From Acidobacteriota bacterium (lineage in GTDB: Bacteria > Acidobacteriota > Vicinamibacteria > Marinacidobacterales > Marinacidobacteraceae), in NCBI GenBank assembly GCA_022820545.1, contig JAJEFG010000039.1, positions 1-64,000 of the forward strand: 64,000 nt of DNA, written 5' to 3'. The number at the start of each line of letters is the position of its first letter. The stretch's first letter is position 1. The translations under genes were made by a program, and so were the position numbers. Of this stretch, positions 54,095 through 62,240 are shown one piece after another. Below the pieces are notes generated by a model. That model did no database searches, was not told the DNA's origin, and saw only the letters and a program-made list of their open reading frames with translations.

Positions 54095-54436
54095 TCAGTC
54101 GAGCGGGCGGTACTCCCGCGCGCCCGTATATTGCTTGAGGCCGCTGAAACCCACAACCTCGAACCCCGCGTTCTCCAGAATCGCCGCGGCACGCGCGGCG
54201 CGTGGCCCCACCATTCAAGTGGTGAGGACCGGGCGGTCCCGCGGCAGCTCGTCCAGCCGATCCGCCAGCTCTCCGAGGTGGATATGGACCGCACCCGGAA
54301 TGGTCCCGGACTCGGCCAGTTCGACGGCGGTGCGCACGTCGAGCAGGAGAACCTGCTCGTCGCTCAGCACCTCGTCGATCTGAGCCGCTGCGACAAAGGG
54401 CGCCCTGGTGCCAAGGGCGCGCCCCATCAGGCTCAT
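54095..54436 (-). CDS. Cytoplasmic rhodanese-domain selenoprotein (in-frame TGA at active site)
   Basis: A 113-residue protein if TGA at 54215-54217 is read as selenocysteine (Sec74). The domain shows LLLDVRTAVELAESGTIPGA, VLTT-Sec-MVGPRAARAAAIL, then GFEVVGFSGLKQYTG, ending at TGA 54095. It parallels the next gene along the whole domain but has no signal peptide, so it should be cytoplasmic. A hairpin of seven pairs (54182-54200) lies after the Sec codon. It is 20 bases upstream of the exported paralogue and 47 bases after the metallohydrolase gene, so the two rhodaneses form an operon. Confidence 0.82.
54182..54200 (-). promoter_or_regulatory. Candidate bacterial SECIS hairpin, rhodanese 2
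   Basis: CGCCGCG pairs with CGCGGCG around CGUGC, beginning 15 bases after the in-frame UGA. The core 15 bases (54184-54198) are identical to those at 53729-53743, although the flanking codons differ between the two genes. Confidence 0.55.
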
Positions 54437-54483
54437 GAGGCCAGCCTATCAGCCCGGGTTGGAGAAAACCGCACCGTCACGGA

Positions 54484-57078
54484 TCACTCCCGGCCCATGG
54501 CGCGGGCCTCCGCGAGGAAGCCCTCGTAGATCGACCGCGCCTCGTCGAACTGGGCGTAGACGTGCTCCTGCTCGGCCTCGGAACGCCAGTACTCCCACTC
54601 CTCGGCCATCTGGCGCAGCCGGTCGATCCAGCGGATCGAGTACTCGGCGGCGGCGGCGCTCCGCACCGGCTCGTCGCCCACCGTGACCCAGACCGGATTC
54701 GTGAACGCCTGGGCGTAGGCGCAGTCGAGCGGGCGCCGCTCATCGGGAGATCCCTCGGCGCGCAGCAGCAGCCAGCCGCTCCGGTCCACCCGGATCGTTC
54801 CCGAGACCGTCGCCGAGCGCCGGTCCCCGGAAAGCTCCACTTCCGCCACGTCCTCGCCGCCGGAGACCACCCACGCCCGCTCGAGCGGGGTGGACGAACG
54901 CACCCAGGCGCTCCATTCCACTTCGTCGCCGGACTCGGGGAGTTGCACGTCGTCGCCCGGAATCCGCCCGTTCACCCGGAAGTCCAGCAGGGGTCCGCAG
55001 CTCACGACGGCCCTGCCCTCCCGGATTCCTTCGAGAAACGCGTCCAGGTCGAGCCCGCGTTCCCCGGTGTGGACGTACGTGCGCACCGAACCCACGAGCT
55101 TGGACCGCTGCATGTTGCTGATCGAGTCCTCGCCTCCCACCGCGGTCACCCGGAGACCGTTGTTCAGGGTGGCGTACCAGGGGAAGAAACCGGCCCGGGA
55201 GGCGGAGGACCACTCGACCGCGTCCGTTTCGCCGAGCGCCGCATCCACCATGTAGCCCTTGGCGCCGCCGAGCGTCCCGGGACTGCCGTCGGGAAAGACG
55301 AGGGGATCGTTCTCCCCGAAGAAGGCGTGGACGTAGCCCACCGTCGCCCCCTGGGCCTTCGCCTTCCGGAACATGTCGGTGTTGGACGGATAGAGGCTCT
55401 CGATCCCCGTGCCTTCGTAACCTGTGGTGTAGGGCGAGATCAGGTGTTCTTCGAGGCCGAAATAGAAGACGTGGCCGTAGAACGGCGGGCGGTACTCCTG
55501 GCCCACGACCAGCACCATCTCGTCGGTCGAGAGCGGGTGGGCGCCGCCGCCGGGAACGAAGTGCTGGTAGTCGAGGATCCGGTTGTCCTTGTTGGCGATC
55601 TGCTCCAGCACCACGTCCTGGTCCTCGGCGGCGGACATGAACATCAGGTTCTCGAGGGTGTTGTGGAGGTTGCCGGCGTAGTTCATGTGGACGTGGGTGG
55701 AGCCGCTCCACCACCCCTTGGCCGCCATGTCGGTGATCCGGGGCAGCCGCAGCGTCAGCTCGCTGACGTCGCCCGCGGCGATCTCCACGCTGGCGCTCAC
55801 CGGCTCGTACTCGAATCCCCGGACGGCCTCGATTTCGAGCGATCCGACGGGGAGCTCCATCCGGAAGCTCCCCGCCTGGTGGAAGGAGTGTTCCCCGGCC
55901 CCTCCGATCCGGGCGTAGGCGTCCGGCGGAGCGTAGAAGCGGCCGTCGGCGGCCCGCAGGTGGATTCGCGAAGCCACCTCCTCCCCCGTCGCGTCGTCCA
56001 CGGTGCGCACCGAGAGCACTCCCGTGGGACGACTCCAGTTGCGCCGGGTGATTTCGACGATGCGGCGCTTGCCACCATAGGTTTCGAGAAGCGCCAGTTG
56101 GGGAAGCCCCCCCGAGTTGTCGATGTAGGCGATCCACTCGCCGTCCGGCGACCAGCGCGGATGGAAGGCGTCGTGCTGGAAGAAGGTCAGCTTGTAGGGT
56201 GAGCCGCCGTCGGTGGGCTGCACGTAGAGGTTCGAGAACTGGTCGGCGGCCCCGGCCGTGGAGGAATAGATGAACCGCTTCCCGTCGATCGAGACGTCCG
56301 GACGGGTCCGGTAGAGCGACTGCTCGGCAAGCACGGTGACTGCCTCGTCGAACCCGTCCGCGGCCATGGGAGTCCGGACCACGTTGCCGGAACCGAGCGG
56401 CACCTCGTGGTTCGAGACCATCAGGAGTTCCCGGGAATCCGGCATCCAGGCCGGCGTGATGTGCATGTCCCAGGACCCGAAATAGAGCCGCTCCTTCCCG
56501 TAGTTCTCGTCCCGGGTGAGGGCGATCTCCTCCGACCCGATTTCGCCGTCCGCGAATTCCCGGACGTAGACGTTGAAGTAGCCGGAGGGCTTCGTGGACA
56601 CGTAGGCGAAGCGGGCGCCGTCCGGAGAGATCACGGGGTCGGTGTAGAGGTACTCGTCGCTCAGCAGCGTGCGGGTTTCCCCGGTGGCCACCTCGGTGAT
56701 CGCAAGACCGATGTTCTGGCCGTTCCGGTCCACGGTGAAGACGATGAAGCGTCCGTCCGGAGACCAGGCCGGCAGCGAGTGGTAGCCGGGGCCCGAGGTG
56801 AGCTCGTCGGCGATCCCGGTTTCGGGGTCCACGCGCCAGATGGACCCGGACATCGCCACCGCGATGCTCTTCCCGTCCGGGGACCAGGCCGGGGCCCAGG
56901 GCGTGCTGCTCGGCGCCGACGGGAAGTAGTAGTTGTGCATGTAGTTCCCGCCGTGGCGCGCGGGCGGATACGCCTCGGCGACCCCCTGGATGATGGGCGG
57001 CGGCGGCCAGCGCTGTGGCTGGGCGAAGAGCGGGGTGGCCGCCAGCAGGACGAGGGCGAAGCTGAGACGCAGGTGCAT
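54484..57078 (-). CDS. Beta-propeller plus CehA/McbA-like PHP metallohydrolase
   Basis: An 864-residue secreted protein. Signal peptide (about 1-19), then a TolB-like six-bladed propeller (about 50-360) with repeated WSPDG and SPDG motifs, a carbohydrate-binding-like or regulatory beta-sandwich (about 365-455), and a PHP/CehA-type metallohydrolase domain (about 455-720) starting WWSGSTHVHMNYAGN, with His-rich metal motifs (STHVHMN, YVHAFFGEND, VGGEDSISN). The tail is helical. Substrate unknown; CehA-like enzymes hydrolyse esters or carbamates. It precedes the rhodanese pair on the same strand, 47 bases away. Confidence 0.82.
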   Translation of the reverse strand: MHLRLSFALVLLAATPLFAQPQRWPPPPIIQGVAEAYPPARHGGNYMHNYYFPSAPSSTPWAPAWSPDGKSIAVAMSGSIWRVDPETGIADELTSGPGYHSLPAWSPDGRFIVFTVDRNGQNIGLAITEVATGETRTLLSDEYLYTDPVISPDGARFAYVSTKPSGYFNVYVREFADGEIGSEEIALTRDENYGKERLYFGSWDMHITPAWMPDSRELLMVSNHEVPLGSGNVVRTPMAADGFDEAVTVLAEQSLYRTRPDVSIDGKRFIYSSTAGAADQFSNLYVQPTDGGSPYKLTFFQHDAFHPRWSPDGEWIAYIDNSGGLPQLALLETYGGKRRIVEITRRNWSRPTGVLSVRTVDDATGEEVASRIHLRAADGRFYAPPDAYARIGGAGEHSFHQAGSFRMELPVGSLEIEAVRGFEYEPVSASVEIAAGDVSELTLRLPRITDMAAKGWWSGSTHVHMNYAGNLHNTLENLMFMSAAEDQDVVLEQIANKDNRILDYQHFVPGGGAHPLSTDEMVLVVGQEYRPPFYGHVFYFGLEEHLISPYTTGYEGTGIESLYPSNTDMFRKAKAQGATVGYVHAFFGENDPLVFPDGSPGTLGGAKGYMVDAALGETDAVEWSSASRAGFFPWYATLNNGLRVTAVGGEDSISNMQRSKLVGSVRTYVHTGERGLDLDAFLEGIREGRAVVSCGPLLDFRVNGRIPGDDVQLPESGDEVEWSAWVRSSTPLERAWVVSGGEDVAEVELSGDRRSATVSGTIRVDRSGWLLLRAEGSPDERRPLDCAYAQAFTNPVWVTVGDEPVRSAAAAEYSIRWIDRLRQMAEEWEYWRSEAEQEHVYAQFDEARSIYEGFLAEARAMGRE

Positions 57079-57276
57079 GGGTGTTCCTCTCGGGGAGGCG
57101 ATTCTACGGACGCCGGGTCAGCTCAACCGCAACGTCCGATGCAGGAGGGAGACTTGGCGAACGGCCCCGGTGCGCCTGGCTAGGTCACTCCCCCTTCCCC
57201 AAGCGGAACGGAATCCACGTTTCGCGGCGCTGGAGTCCGCAAGCCAGACCGCCTGACTGTTCCGGGCACTCGATCA

Positions 57277-57302
57277 GACCATGATGGTCCTATAATGTGG
57301 CC
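57277..57302 (+). promoter_or_regulatory. Promoter and operator of the second vapBC pair
   Basis: A perfect TATAAT (57291-57296) ends six bases before the antitoxin ATG at 57303. The inverted repeat GACCATGATGGTC (57277-57289) sits just upstream of the -10, where a repressor would block RNA polymerase. No good -35 is seen. Transcription would begin at or next to the ATG, giving a leaderless mRNA. Confidence 0.6.
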
Positions 57303-57620
57303 ATGCAGTCCATCAAGGTGACCGAGTTCAAGTCTCACCTGAGCCGGTATCTGCGACAGGCGTCCCGCGGCGAGAGGATTACCGTCAGAGATCGCGACGA
57401 CCCGATCGCCGAACTCGGCCCGCCGCGCGGCGAGCCGCTCTCCTGGCGCGACCGCCTGGTGCGCGAGGGCCGGCTTCGGCCCGGGACGCAAGACTGGAAC
57501 GCCCTGACGATCTCCACCCTCGAGCGACCCGTAGACATCCAGGCATCGCTAAGAGCCGTCCGCGAGGAACCGGATGAAGTACGTAGACGCCAGCGCACTG
57601 CTTCGCGTCCTGTTCGCTGA
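57303..57620 (+). CDS. Phd/YefM-type antitoxin
   Basis: A 105-residue antitoxin with the Phd/YefM N-terminal fold (MQSIKVTEFKSHLSRYLRQA, then RGERITVRDRDDPIAEL), which binds DNA and dimerises. The C-terminal part would bind the toxin. The ATG at 57303 fits the leaderless promoter. The end overlaps the toxin gene by 47 bases, an unusually long overlap for such pairs. Confidence 0.85.
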   Translation: MQSIKVTEFKSHLSRYLRQASRGERITVRDRDDPIAELGPPRGEPLSWRDRLVREGRLRPGTQDWNALTISTLERPVDIQASLRAVREEPDEVRRRQRTASRPVR

Positions 57621-58008
57621 GCCCGGACCGTCGGTCCCGCTACTCGCCGGCGAATGGGTCGTCTCCTCGCGGCTCGTCGAAATCGAAGCGTTCCGGGCCG
57701 TTGATCGCGAGCGGTTGCTCGGCGGCCTGACCGATACCGAGACGGCCGTGAAGCGCAAGGAGTTGATCGAACTGCTCGCGATGATGGATCTGGTGCCGGT
57801 AGACGACACGGTGATCGACGGCGCGAAGGCTTCGTTTGCGGTCAATCTCCGCGCAATCGATGCGATCCACGTAGCGACGGCGGAAGTCCTGGCGGCCTCG
57901 GCCGACGGGCAGCCGCTTGAGTTCTGGACGCATGACGAACGGCAGGCTACGGCAGCCCTTTCGCGCGGTTTGGCCGTTTACGGAGTGGGTATCGCTGCCG
58001 GCCGCTGA
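57574..58008 (+). CDS. vapC: VapC-type PIN-domain ribonuclease toxin
   Basis: A 144-residue PIN toxin with Asp5 (KYVDASALLRVLF), Glu near 39 (SSRLVEIEAFRAV), and RAIDAIHVATAEV near residues 94-106 carrying the third acidic residue, followed by FWTHDERQ. The partner antitoxin is of Phd type rather than the ribbon-helix-helix type seen in the first pair. A double copy of the hairpin repeat follows. Confidence 0.87.
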   Translation: MKYVDASALLRVLFAEPGPSVPLLAGEWVVSSRLVEIEAFRAVDRERLLGGLTDTETAVKRKELIELLAMMDLVPVDDTVIDGAKASFAVNLRAIDAIHVATAEVLAASADGQPLEFWTHDERQATAALSRGLAVYGVGIAAGR

Positions 58009-58040
58009 TGTCGCTCATGTGAAGCTGGGTGGCGACCCGC

Positions 58041-58155
58041 GCTGCGGAGCGCCGCGCGTGCCGGCCAGGGCCGGCGTCCAAGCCGTGAGGCCGAGTGGTG
58101 TTGCGAGGTGCGCGGTGCGGAGCACCGCGCGTGCCGGTCTGGAGACCGGCGTTCC
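58041..58155. repeat. Two direct copies of the dispersed hairpin repeat
   Basis: Copy one (about 58041-58080) is a diverged version with GCCGGCCAGGGCCGGC. Copy two (58100-58155) matches 14423-14478 closely, with GCCGGTCTGGAGACCGGC. Both are in the same orientation. They fill the gap between the toxin and the exporter genes; if translation of the exporter began further upstream, they would be read as protein, which is unlikely. Confidence 0.8.
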
Positions 58156-58231
58156 AAGCCGTTGCGCCATCACGGAGCGTGGGGTTCGTGCCGCCGCCCG
58201 CCTTTGGCGGGCTGTGGTCCCGGACGGGCTG

Positions 58232-60028
58232 ATGGTCGACATGTGGCGGCGGGTGCTGCCGTACCTCCGACGGTACAAGGGGCGGCTTGCGTTCGGGTTC
58301 ACCGCGCTGGTGCTCTGCCGGGTGTTCTACCTGGTCGTGCCGCAGGTGCTGGAGCGGGCGGTGGATGCGCTCCAAGCCGGGGCCACCAGCGAGATGTGGA
58401 CCTACGGCGGGTTCATCGTGGCCGCCGCCGGGGGGTCAGCCGTTTTCAGGTACTTCATGCGGTGGTACCTGATCGGGGTCTCGCGGTTCGCCGAGTACGA
58501 CCTGCGGCGGGACTTCTATCTCCACCTGCAGCGGCTGCCGGCGGCCTTCTACGCCCGCTTCCGGGTCGGGGACATCCTGTCTCGCGGCGCCCAGGACATG
58601 AACGCCGTGCGGATGGTGCTCGGGCCCGGGCTGATGTATCCGGTGGAGACGGTGTTCACCACCGTGGGCTGTTTCGCCTTCATGCTGGCGATCAGCCCGC
58701 GCCTGACGCTGGTGGCGCTCGCGGTGATGCCGGTGGTCTCCATCCTGATGAAGATCCTCGGCGAGAAGATCTTCCGGCGCTCCGAGGTGGTGCAGGCCAA
58801 GATGGCCGACATCTCCGCGGTGGTCCAGGAGAACGCCGCAGCCGCACGGCTCGTCCGCGCCTTCGTCCAGGAAGACGCCCAGCGCAAGGTCTTCGGCAAG
58901 GAGAACGAGGCCTACGCGGCGCGGAGCATGGAGCTCGTCGCGGTGAGCGCGGCGCTCTTCCCGCTGCTGCTGGCCCTCATCGGGATGGGACTCGCGGGAT
59001 CGCTGGTGCTCGGGGGCCGCATGGTCATCGAGGGGGCGATCTCGCTGGGCGAGCTCGTGGCCTTCCTCTTCTACTACGGCTACCTCACCTGGCCGATGAT
59101 CGCGATCGGCTGGGTGGTGAACATCCACCAGCGCGGTGCGGCCTCGATGAAGCGGCTGGCGGTGATCTTCGACGCCGAGCCCCTCCCCGCCCCGCCGGCC
59201 GTCCCGAAACCGGCAACCGCGGACCGCCCCGCCGCCGGCATCGAGTTCCGGGATGTCCGCTTCGCCTACCCCTCCGCCGCTCAGAACGGCGCCAGCTCCA
59301 ACGGGGCCGAGCCGCGGCCGGTGCTCTCGGACTTCAACCTGCGGATCGAGCCCGGTCAGACCGTGGCCTTCGTCGGCAAGACCGGCAGCGGGAAGAGCAC
59401 GGTGGCCCGGCTCATCCCGCGCATCTACGACGCGCAGGAGGGCTCCATCCGGATCGATGGGCGCGACGTCCGCGAGATCCCGCTGCACGAACTGCGGAGC
59501 GACATCGGCTTCGTTCCGCAGGACAGCTTCCTGTTCTCCATGACCCTGCGCGACAACCTCGCGTTCGGGGACGACGACGCGCCCATGGACGAGGTCTACC
59601 GGGTGGCCGAGGAAGCGGGGCTCGCCGGCGACATCGAGGAGTTCGCCGACGGCTACGACACCATGGTCGGGGAACGCGGAATCACCCTCTCCGGGGGCCA
59701 GCGGCAGCGCGCCGCGATCGCCCGCGCCCTGCTCCTCGACAGCCGCATCCTGGTGTTCGACGACGTCCTGAGCGCGGTGGACTCGGAGACGGAGTCGCGG
59801 ATCCTGGGAGCGGTGCGCCGGGCGTCGCGCGACCGCACCACCGTCATCGTGGCCCACCGGCTCAGCACGGTGAAGGACGCGGACGTCATCTACCTGCTCG
59901 ACGCCGACGAGACGGGAGCCACCCGGGTCGTCGAGAGCGGCACGCACGACGACCTGGTCGCCGCCGGCGGGCTCTACGCCGGCATGTACCGGCGGCAGAT
60001 GCTGGAAGAGGAGCTCTCGCGACTGTGA
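58232..60028 (+). CDS. ABC exporter half-transporter 1 (permease-ATPase)
   Basis: About 598 residues: six membrane helices (about 20-310) of the exporter type I fold, then an ATPase with Walker A GKTGSGKST, signature LSGGQRQR and Walker B ILVFDDVLSAVDS. The residue after Walker B is Asp rather than the catalytic Glu, and the partner has ILVLDEATS; this asymmetry suits a heterodimer with one consensus and one degenerate site. The start at 58232 (MVDMWRR) is a choice over an upstream frame through the repeats; 58241 is possible. The stop overlaps the next gene's GTG. Confidence 0.87.
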   Translation: MVDMWRRVLPYLRRYKGRLAFGFTALVLCRVFYLVVPQVLERAVDALQAGATSEMWTYGGFIVAAAGGSAVFRYFMRWYLIGVSRFAEYDLRRDFYLHLQRLPAAFYARFRVGDILSRGAQDMNAVRMVLGPGLMYPVETVFTTVGCFAFMLAISPRLTLVALAVMPVVSILMKILGEKIFRRSEVVQAKMADISAVVQENAAAARLVRAFVQEDAQRKVFGKENEAYAARSMELVAVSAALFPLLLALIGMGLAGSLVLGGRMVIEGAISLGELVAFLFYYGYLTWPMIAIGWVVNIHQRGAASMKRLAVIFDAEPLPAPPAVPKPATADRPAAGIEFRDVRFAYPSAAQNGASSNGAEPRPVLSDFNLRIEPGQTVAFVGKTGSGKSTVARLIPRIYDAQEGSIRIDGRDVREIPLHELRSDIGFVPQDSFLFSMTLRDNLAFGDDDAPMDEVYRVAEEAGLAGDIEEFADGYDTMVGERGITLSGGQRQRAAIARALLLDSRILVFDDVLSAVDSETESRILGAVRRASRDRTTVIVAHRLSTVKDADVIYLLDADETGATRVVESGTHDDLVAAGGLYAGMYRRQMLEEELSRL

Positions 60029-61803
60029 GCGGCGGACCTTCGAACGGCAGGGACGCGGGCCGGGGGCTGCTCCGGCGGATGCTGCCCTACCTGCTCCCCT
60101 ACTGGCCGTTCGTCTCGCTCGCGGTGCTGCTCGTCCTGATCGGGACCGCGGCGCAGCTCGCCGGGCCCTACCTCACCCGCATCGCGCTCGACGACTACAT
60201 CGCCGCGGGGGACATGGAGGGGCTCGTCGGACTCCTCGGCATCTACGCGGTGATCCTCGCGGTCGGCTTCGGCGGCGCCTACGGACAGGCGTGGATCGTG
60301 AACCTGTTCGGCCAGCGCGTGATGCGGGACATCCGCCGCGACGTCTTCGACCACATCCAGAAGCTCCACACCGGCTGGTTCGACCGCCACCCGATCGGCA
60401 AGGTGGTGACCCGCGCCACCAGCGACGTGGACGCGCTGAACGAACTGCTGAGTTCGGGCGTGGTCATGATCATCACCGACGTGGTCCTGCTGGTCGGGAT
60501 CATGGCGGTGCTGATCTGGATGAACCCCGCGCTCGCGCTCGTGACCTTCGGGGCGGTGCCGGCGCTCTTCCTCGCGGGCTGGATCTTCCGGCGCAAGATC
60601 CGTCCCGCCTTCCGCCGGGTGCGGGCGGCGGTCGCCTCGGTGAACGCCTTCATCCAGGAGACGCTGACCGGCATGGAGGTGCTGCAGCTTTTCCGGCAGG
60701 AGCGGCGCCGGGCGTGGGAGTACCGGAAGCTCAACCGGGAGCACACCGACGCGCATCTCGACACGGTGATGTGCTTTTCGGTGTTCTACCCGGTGGTGGA
60801 GATGATCACCGCGATCACGGTGGCGCTCATCGTCGGCTACGGGGGCTCCCGGATCGGCGCCGGCGAACTCACCGTCGGCGCGCTGGTCGCGTTCCTGATG
60901 TATTCGGAGATGTTCTTCCGGCCCATCCGCGACCTCACCGAGAAGTTCAACATCCTGCAGGGCGCCATGGCCGCCTCGGAGCGCATCGTCGAGCTCCTCG
61001 ACACCGAACCGGGAATCGCGGACGCGCCGGCCGCGCGCCTCCCCGGGCACCGTCACGGGGCGCTCCGTCTCGACGGCGTCTCCTTCGCCTACAACGAGGA
61101 CGAATGGGTGCTCCGGGACATCGACCTCCAGATCGCGCCCGGTGAGACGGTGGCCCTCGTCGGGCACACGGGATCGGGCAAGACGACCCTCGCCGCCCTG
61201 CTGCTCCGGCTCTACGACGTCCAGCAGGGGCGCGTGCTGGTGGACGGCCTCGACGTGCGCGACTGGCGGGTGCCGGAGCTGCGCCGCCAGTTCTCCATGG
61301 TCCAGCAGGACGTGCACCTGTTCTCGGGCACCGTGCTCGACAACATCCGGCTCGGGGACGAGACCATCACCGAGGAGGACGCCCGCCGGGCGGCGGAGGC
61401 GGCCGAGGTGACCGCCTGGGCGCGGAACCTGCCCGACGGGCTCGACACCCAGCTCGGCGAACGCGGCGGCGGCCTCTCGCAGGGGCAGCGGCAACTCGTG
61501 GGCATCGCCCGCGCCATGGCCCGCACCTCGCGGGTCCTGGTGCTCGACGAGGCCACCTCCAGCGTGGACACCGAGACCGAGCGCGCCGTCCAGACCGCGC
61601 TCGGGCGGGTGATCGAGAACCGCACCAGCCTGGTGATCGCGCACCGGCTCTCCACCATCCGGGGCGCCGACCGCATCGTCGTGCTCCACCGGGGAAGGAT
61701 CCGCGAGACCGGCACCCACGAGGAGCTGCTGGCCGAAGGCGGCATCTACCGCCGCCTCTACGAACTGCAATTCGCCGAGGAGGCCGTGCTCGCCGCCGGA
61801 TAA
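60025..61803 (+). CDS. ABC exporter half-transporter 2 (permease-ATPase)
   Basis: A 592-residue partner with six membrane helices and an ATPase: Walker A GHTGSGKTT, signature LSQGQRQL and Walker B VLVLDEATSSVDT with catalytic Glu. The signature has Gln at the usual third position Gly. The GTG start overlaps the previous stop (GTGA), so the two halves are made together. Heterodimeric exporters of this type expel lipids, drugs or peptides; the substrate is unknown. Confidence 0.88.
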   Translation: MSGGPSNGRDAGRGLLRRMLPYLLPYWPFVSLAVLLVLIGTAAQLAGPYLTRIALDDYIAAGDMEGLVGLLGIYAVILAVGFGGAYGQAWIVNLFGQRVMRDIRRDVFDHIQKLHTGWFDRHPIGKVVTRATSDVDALNELLSSGVVMIITDVVLLVGIMAVLIWMNPALALVTFGAVPALFLAGWIFRRKIRPAFRRVRAAVASVNAFIQETLTGMEVLQLFRQERRRAWEYRKLNREHTDAHLDTVMCFSVFYPVVEMITAITVALIVGYGGSRIGAGELTVGALVAFLMYSEMFFRPIRDLTEKFNILQGAMAASERIVELLDTEPGIADAPAARLPGHRHGALRLDGVSFAYNEDEWVLRDIDLQIAPGETVALVGHTGSGKTTLAALLLRLYDVQQGRVLVDGLDVRDWRVPELRRQFSMVQQDVHLFSGTVLDNIRLGDETITEEDARRAAEAAEVTAWARNLPDGLDTQLGERGGGLSQGQRQLVGIARAMARTSRVLVLDEATSSVDTETERAVQTALGRVIENRTSLVIAHRLSTIRGADRIVVLHRGRIRETGTHEELLAEGGIYRRLYELQFAEEAVLAAG

Positions 61804-61811
61804 TCCGCCTC

Positions 61812-62240
61812 GTGTCCGAGCCGCTGACCCTCGACCAGGCCGCGGTGCTGGAGGTGCTGCCGCACCGCGAACCGTTCCTCTTCGTGCACGGCGTCTCGGA
61901 CCTCGTGCCGGGACAGCGCGCCCGGGGGTTCGTCACCGTTCCGGCGAACCACCCGTACACCTTCGGCCAGCCGCACGTCCCGGCGGGGCTCGTCATCGAG
62001 GCGATGGCGCAGCTCGGCGGCATCGCGGTGCTCTACGAGCGGCGCGACGAGGACATCGTGGCGCTCTTCCGCTCGGTGGCGGATTTCACGATGGAGCGGA
62101 CGGTGGACTTCGGCGAGCGCATCGATCTCTTCGCCGAGGTCGGGCGCATCCGGGGCCCGTTCGCCGAGGTGGCGACATCGGCGAGCGCCGGTGGAGCGCC
62201 GGTCGCATCCGCGACCCTCGCCTTCGCGCTGCCGCGATAA
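61812..62240 (+). CDS. FabZ-like hotdog-fold dehydratase-like protein
   Basis: A 142-residue hotdog-fold protein resembling 3-hydroxyacyl-ACP dehydratase FabZ: VLPHREPFLFVHGVSDL and AGLVIEAMAQLGGIAVL. The central-helix Glu (IEAMAQ) is kept. The usual GHFPxxPxxPG loop holding the catalytic His is short and reads FGQPHVPAG, so the His may be replaced by that in QPH, or activity may differ. It may act in modified fatty acid or lipid synthesis; the exporter upstream would suit a lipid link. GTG start. Confidence 0.65.
   Translation: MSEPLTLDQAAVLEVLPHREPFLFVHGVSDLVPGQRARGFVTVPANHPYTFGQPHVPAGLVIEAMAQLGGIAVLYERRDEDIVALFRSVADFTMERTVDFGERIDLFAEVGRIRGPFAEVATSASAGGAPVASATLAFALPR

Noticed and set aside
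53760..54218. A 152-residue rhodanese-like frame ending at the TGA at 53760
   Set aside because: The upstream part lies in the other rhodanese gene and lacks a start signal, and the TGA is at the catalytic Cys with a conserved frame after it. I treat it as a selenoprotein starting at 54074, not a truncated protein or pseudogene.
58108..61803. One 1231-codon frame suggesting a single fused exporter
   Set aside because: Its first 640 codons are an off-frame shadow of the first half-transporter; the real second gene starts at GTG 60025.
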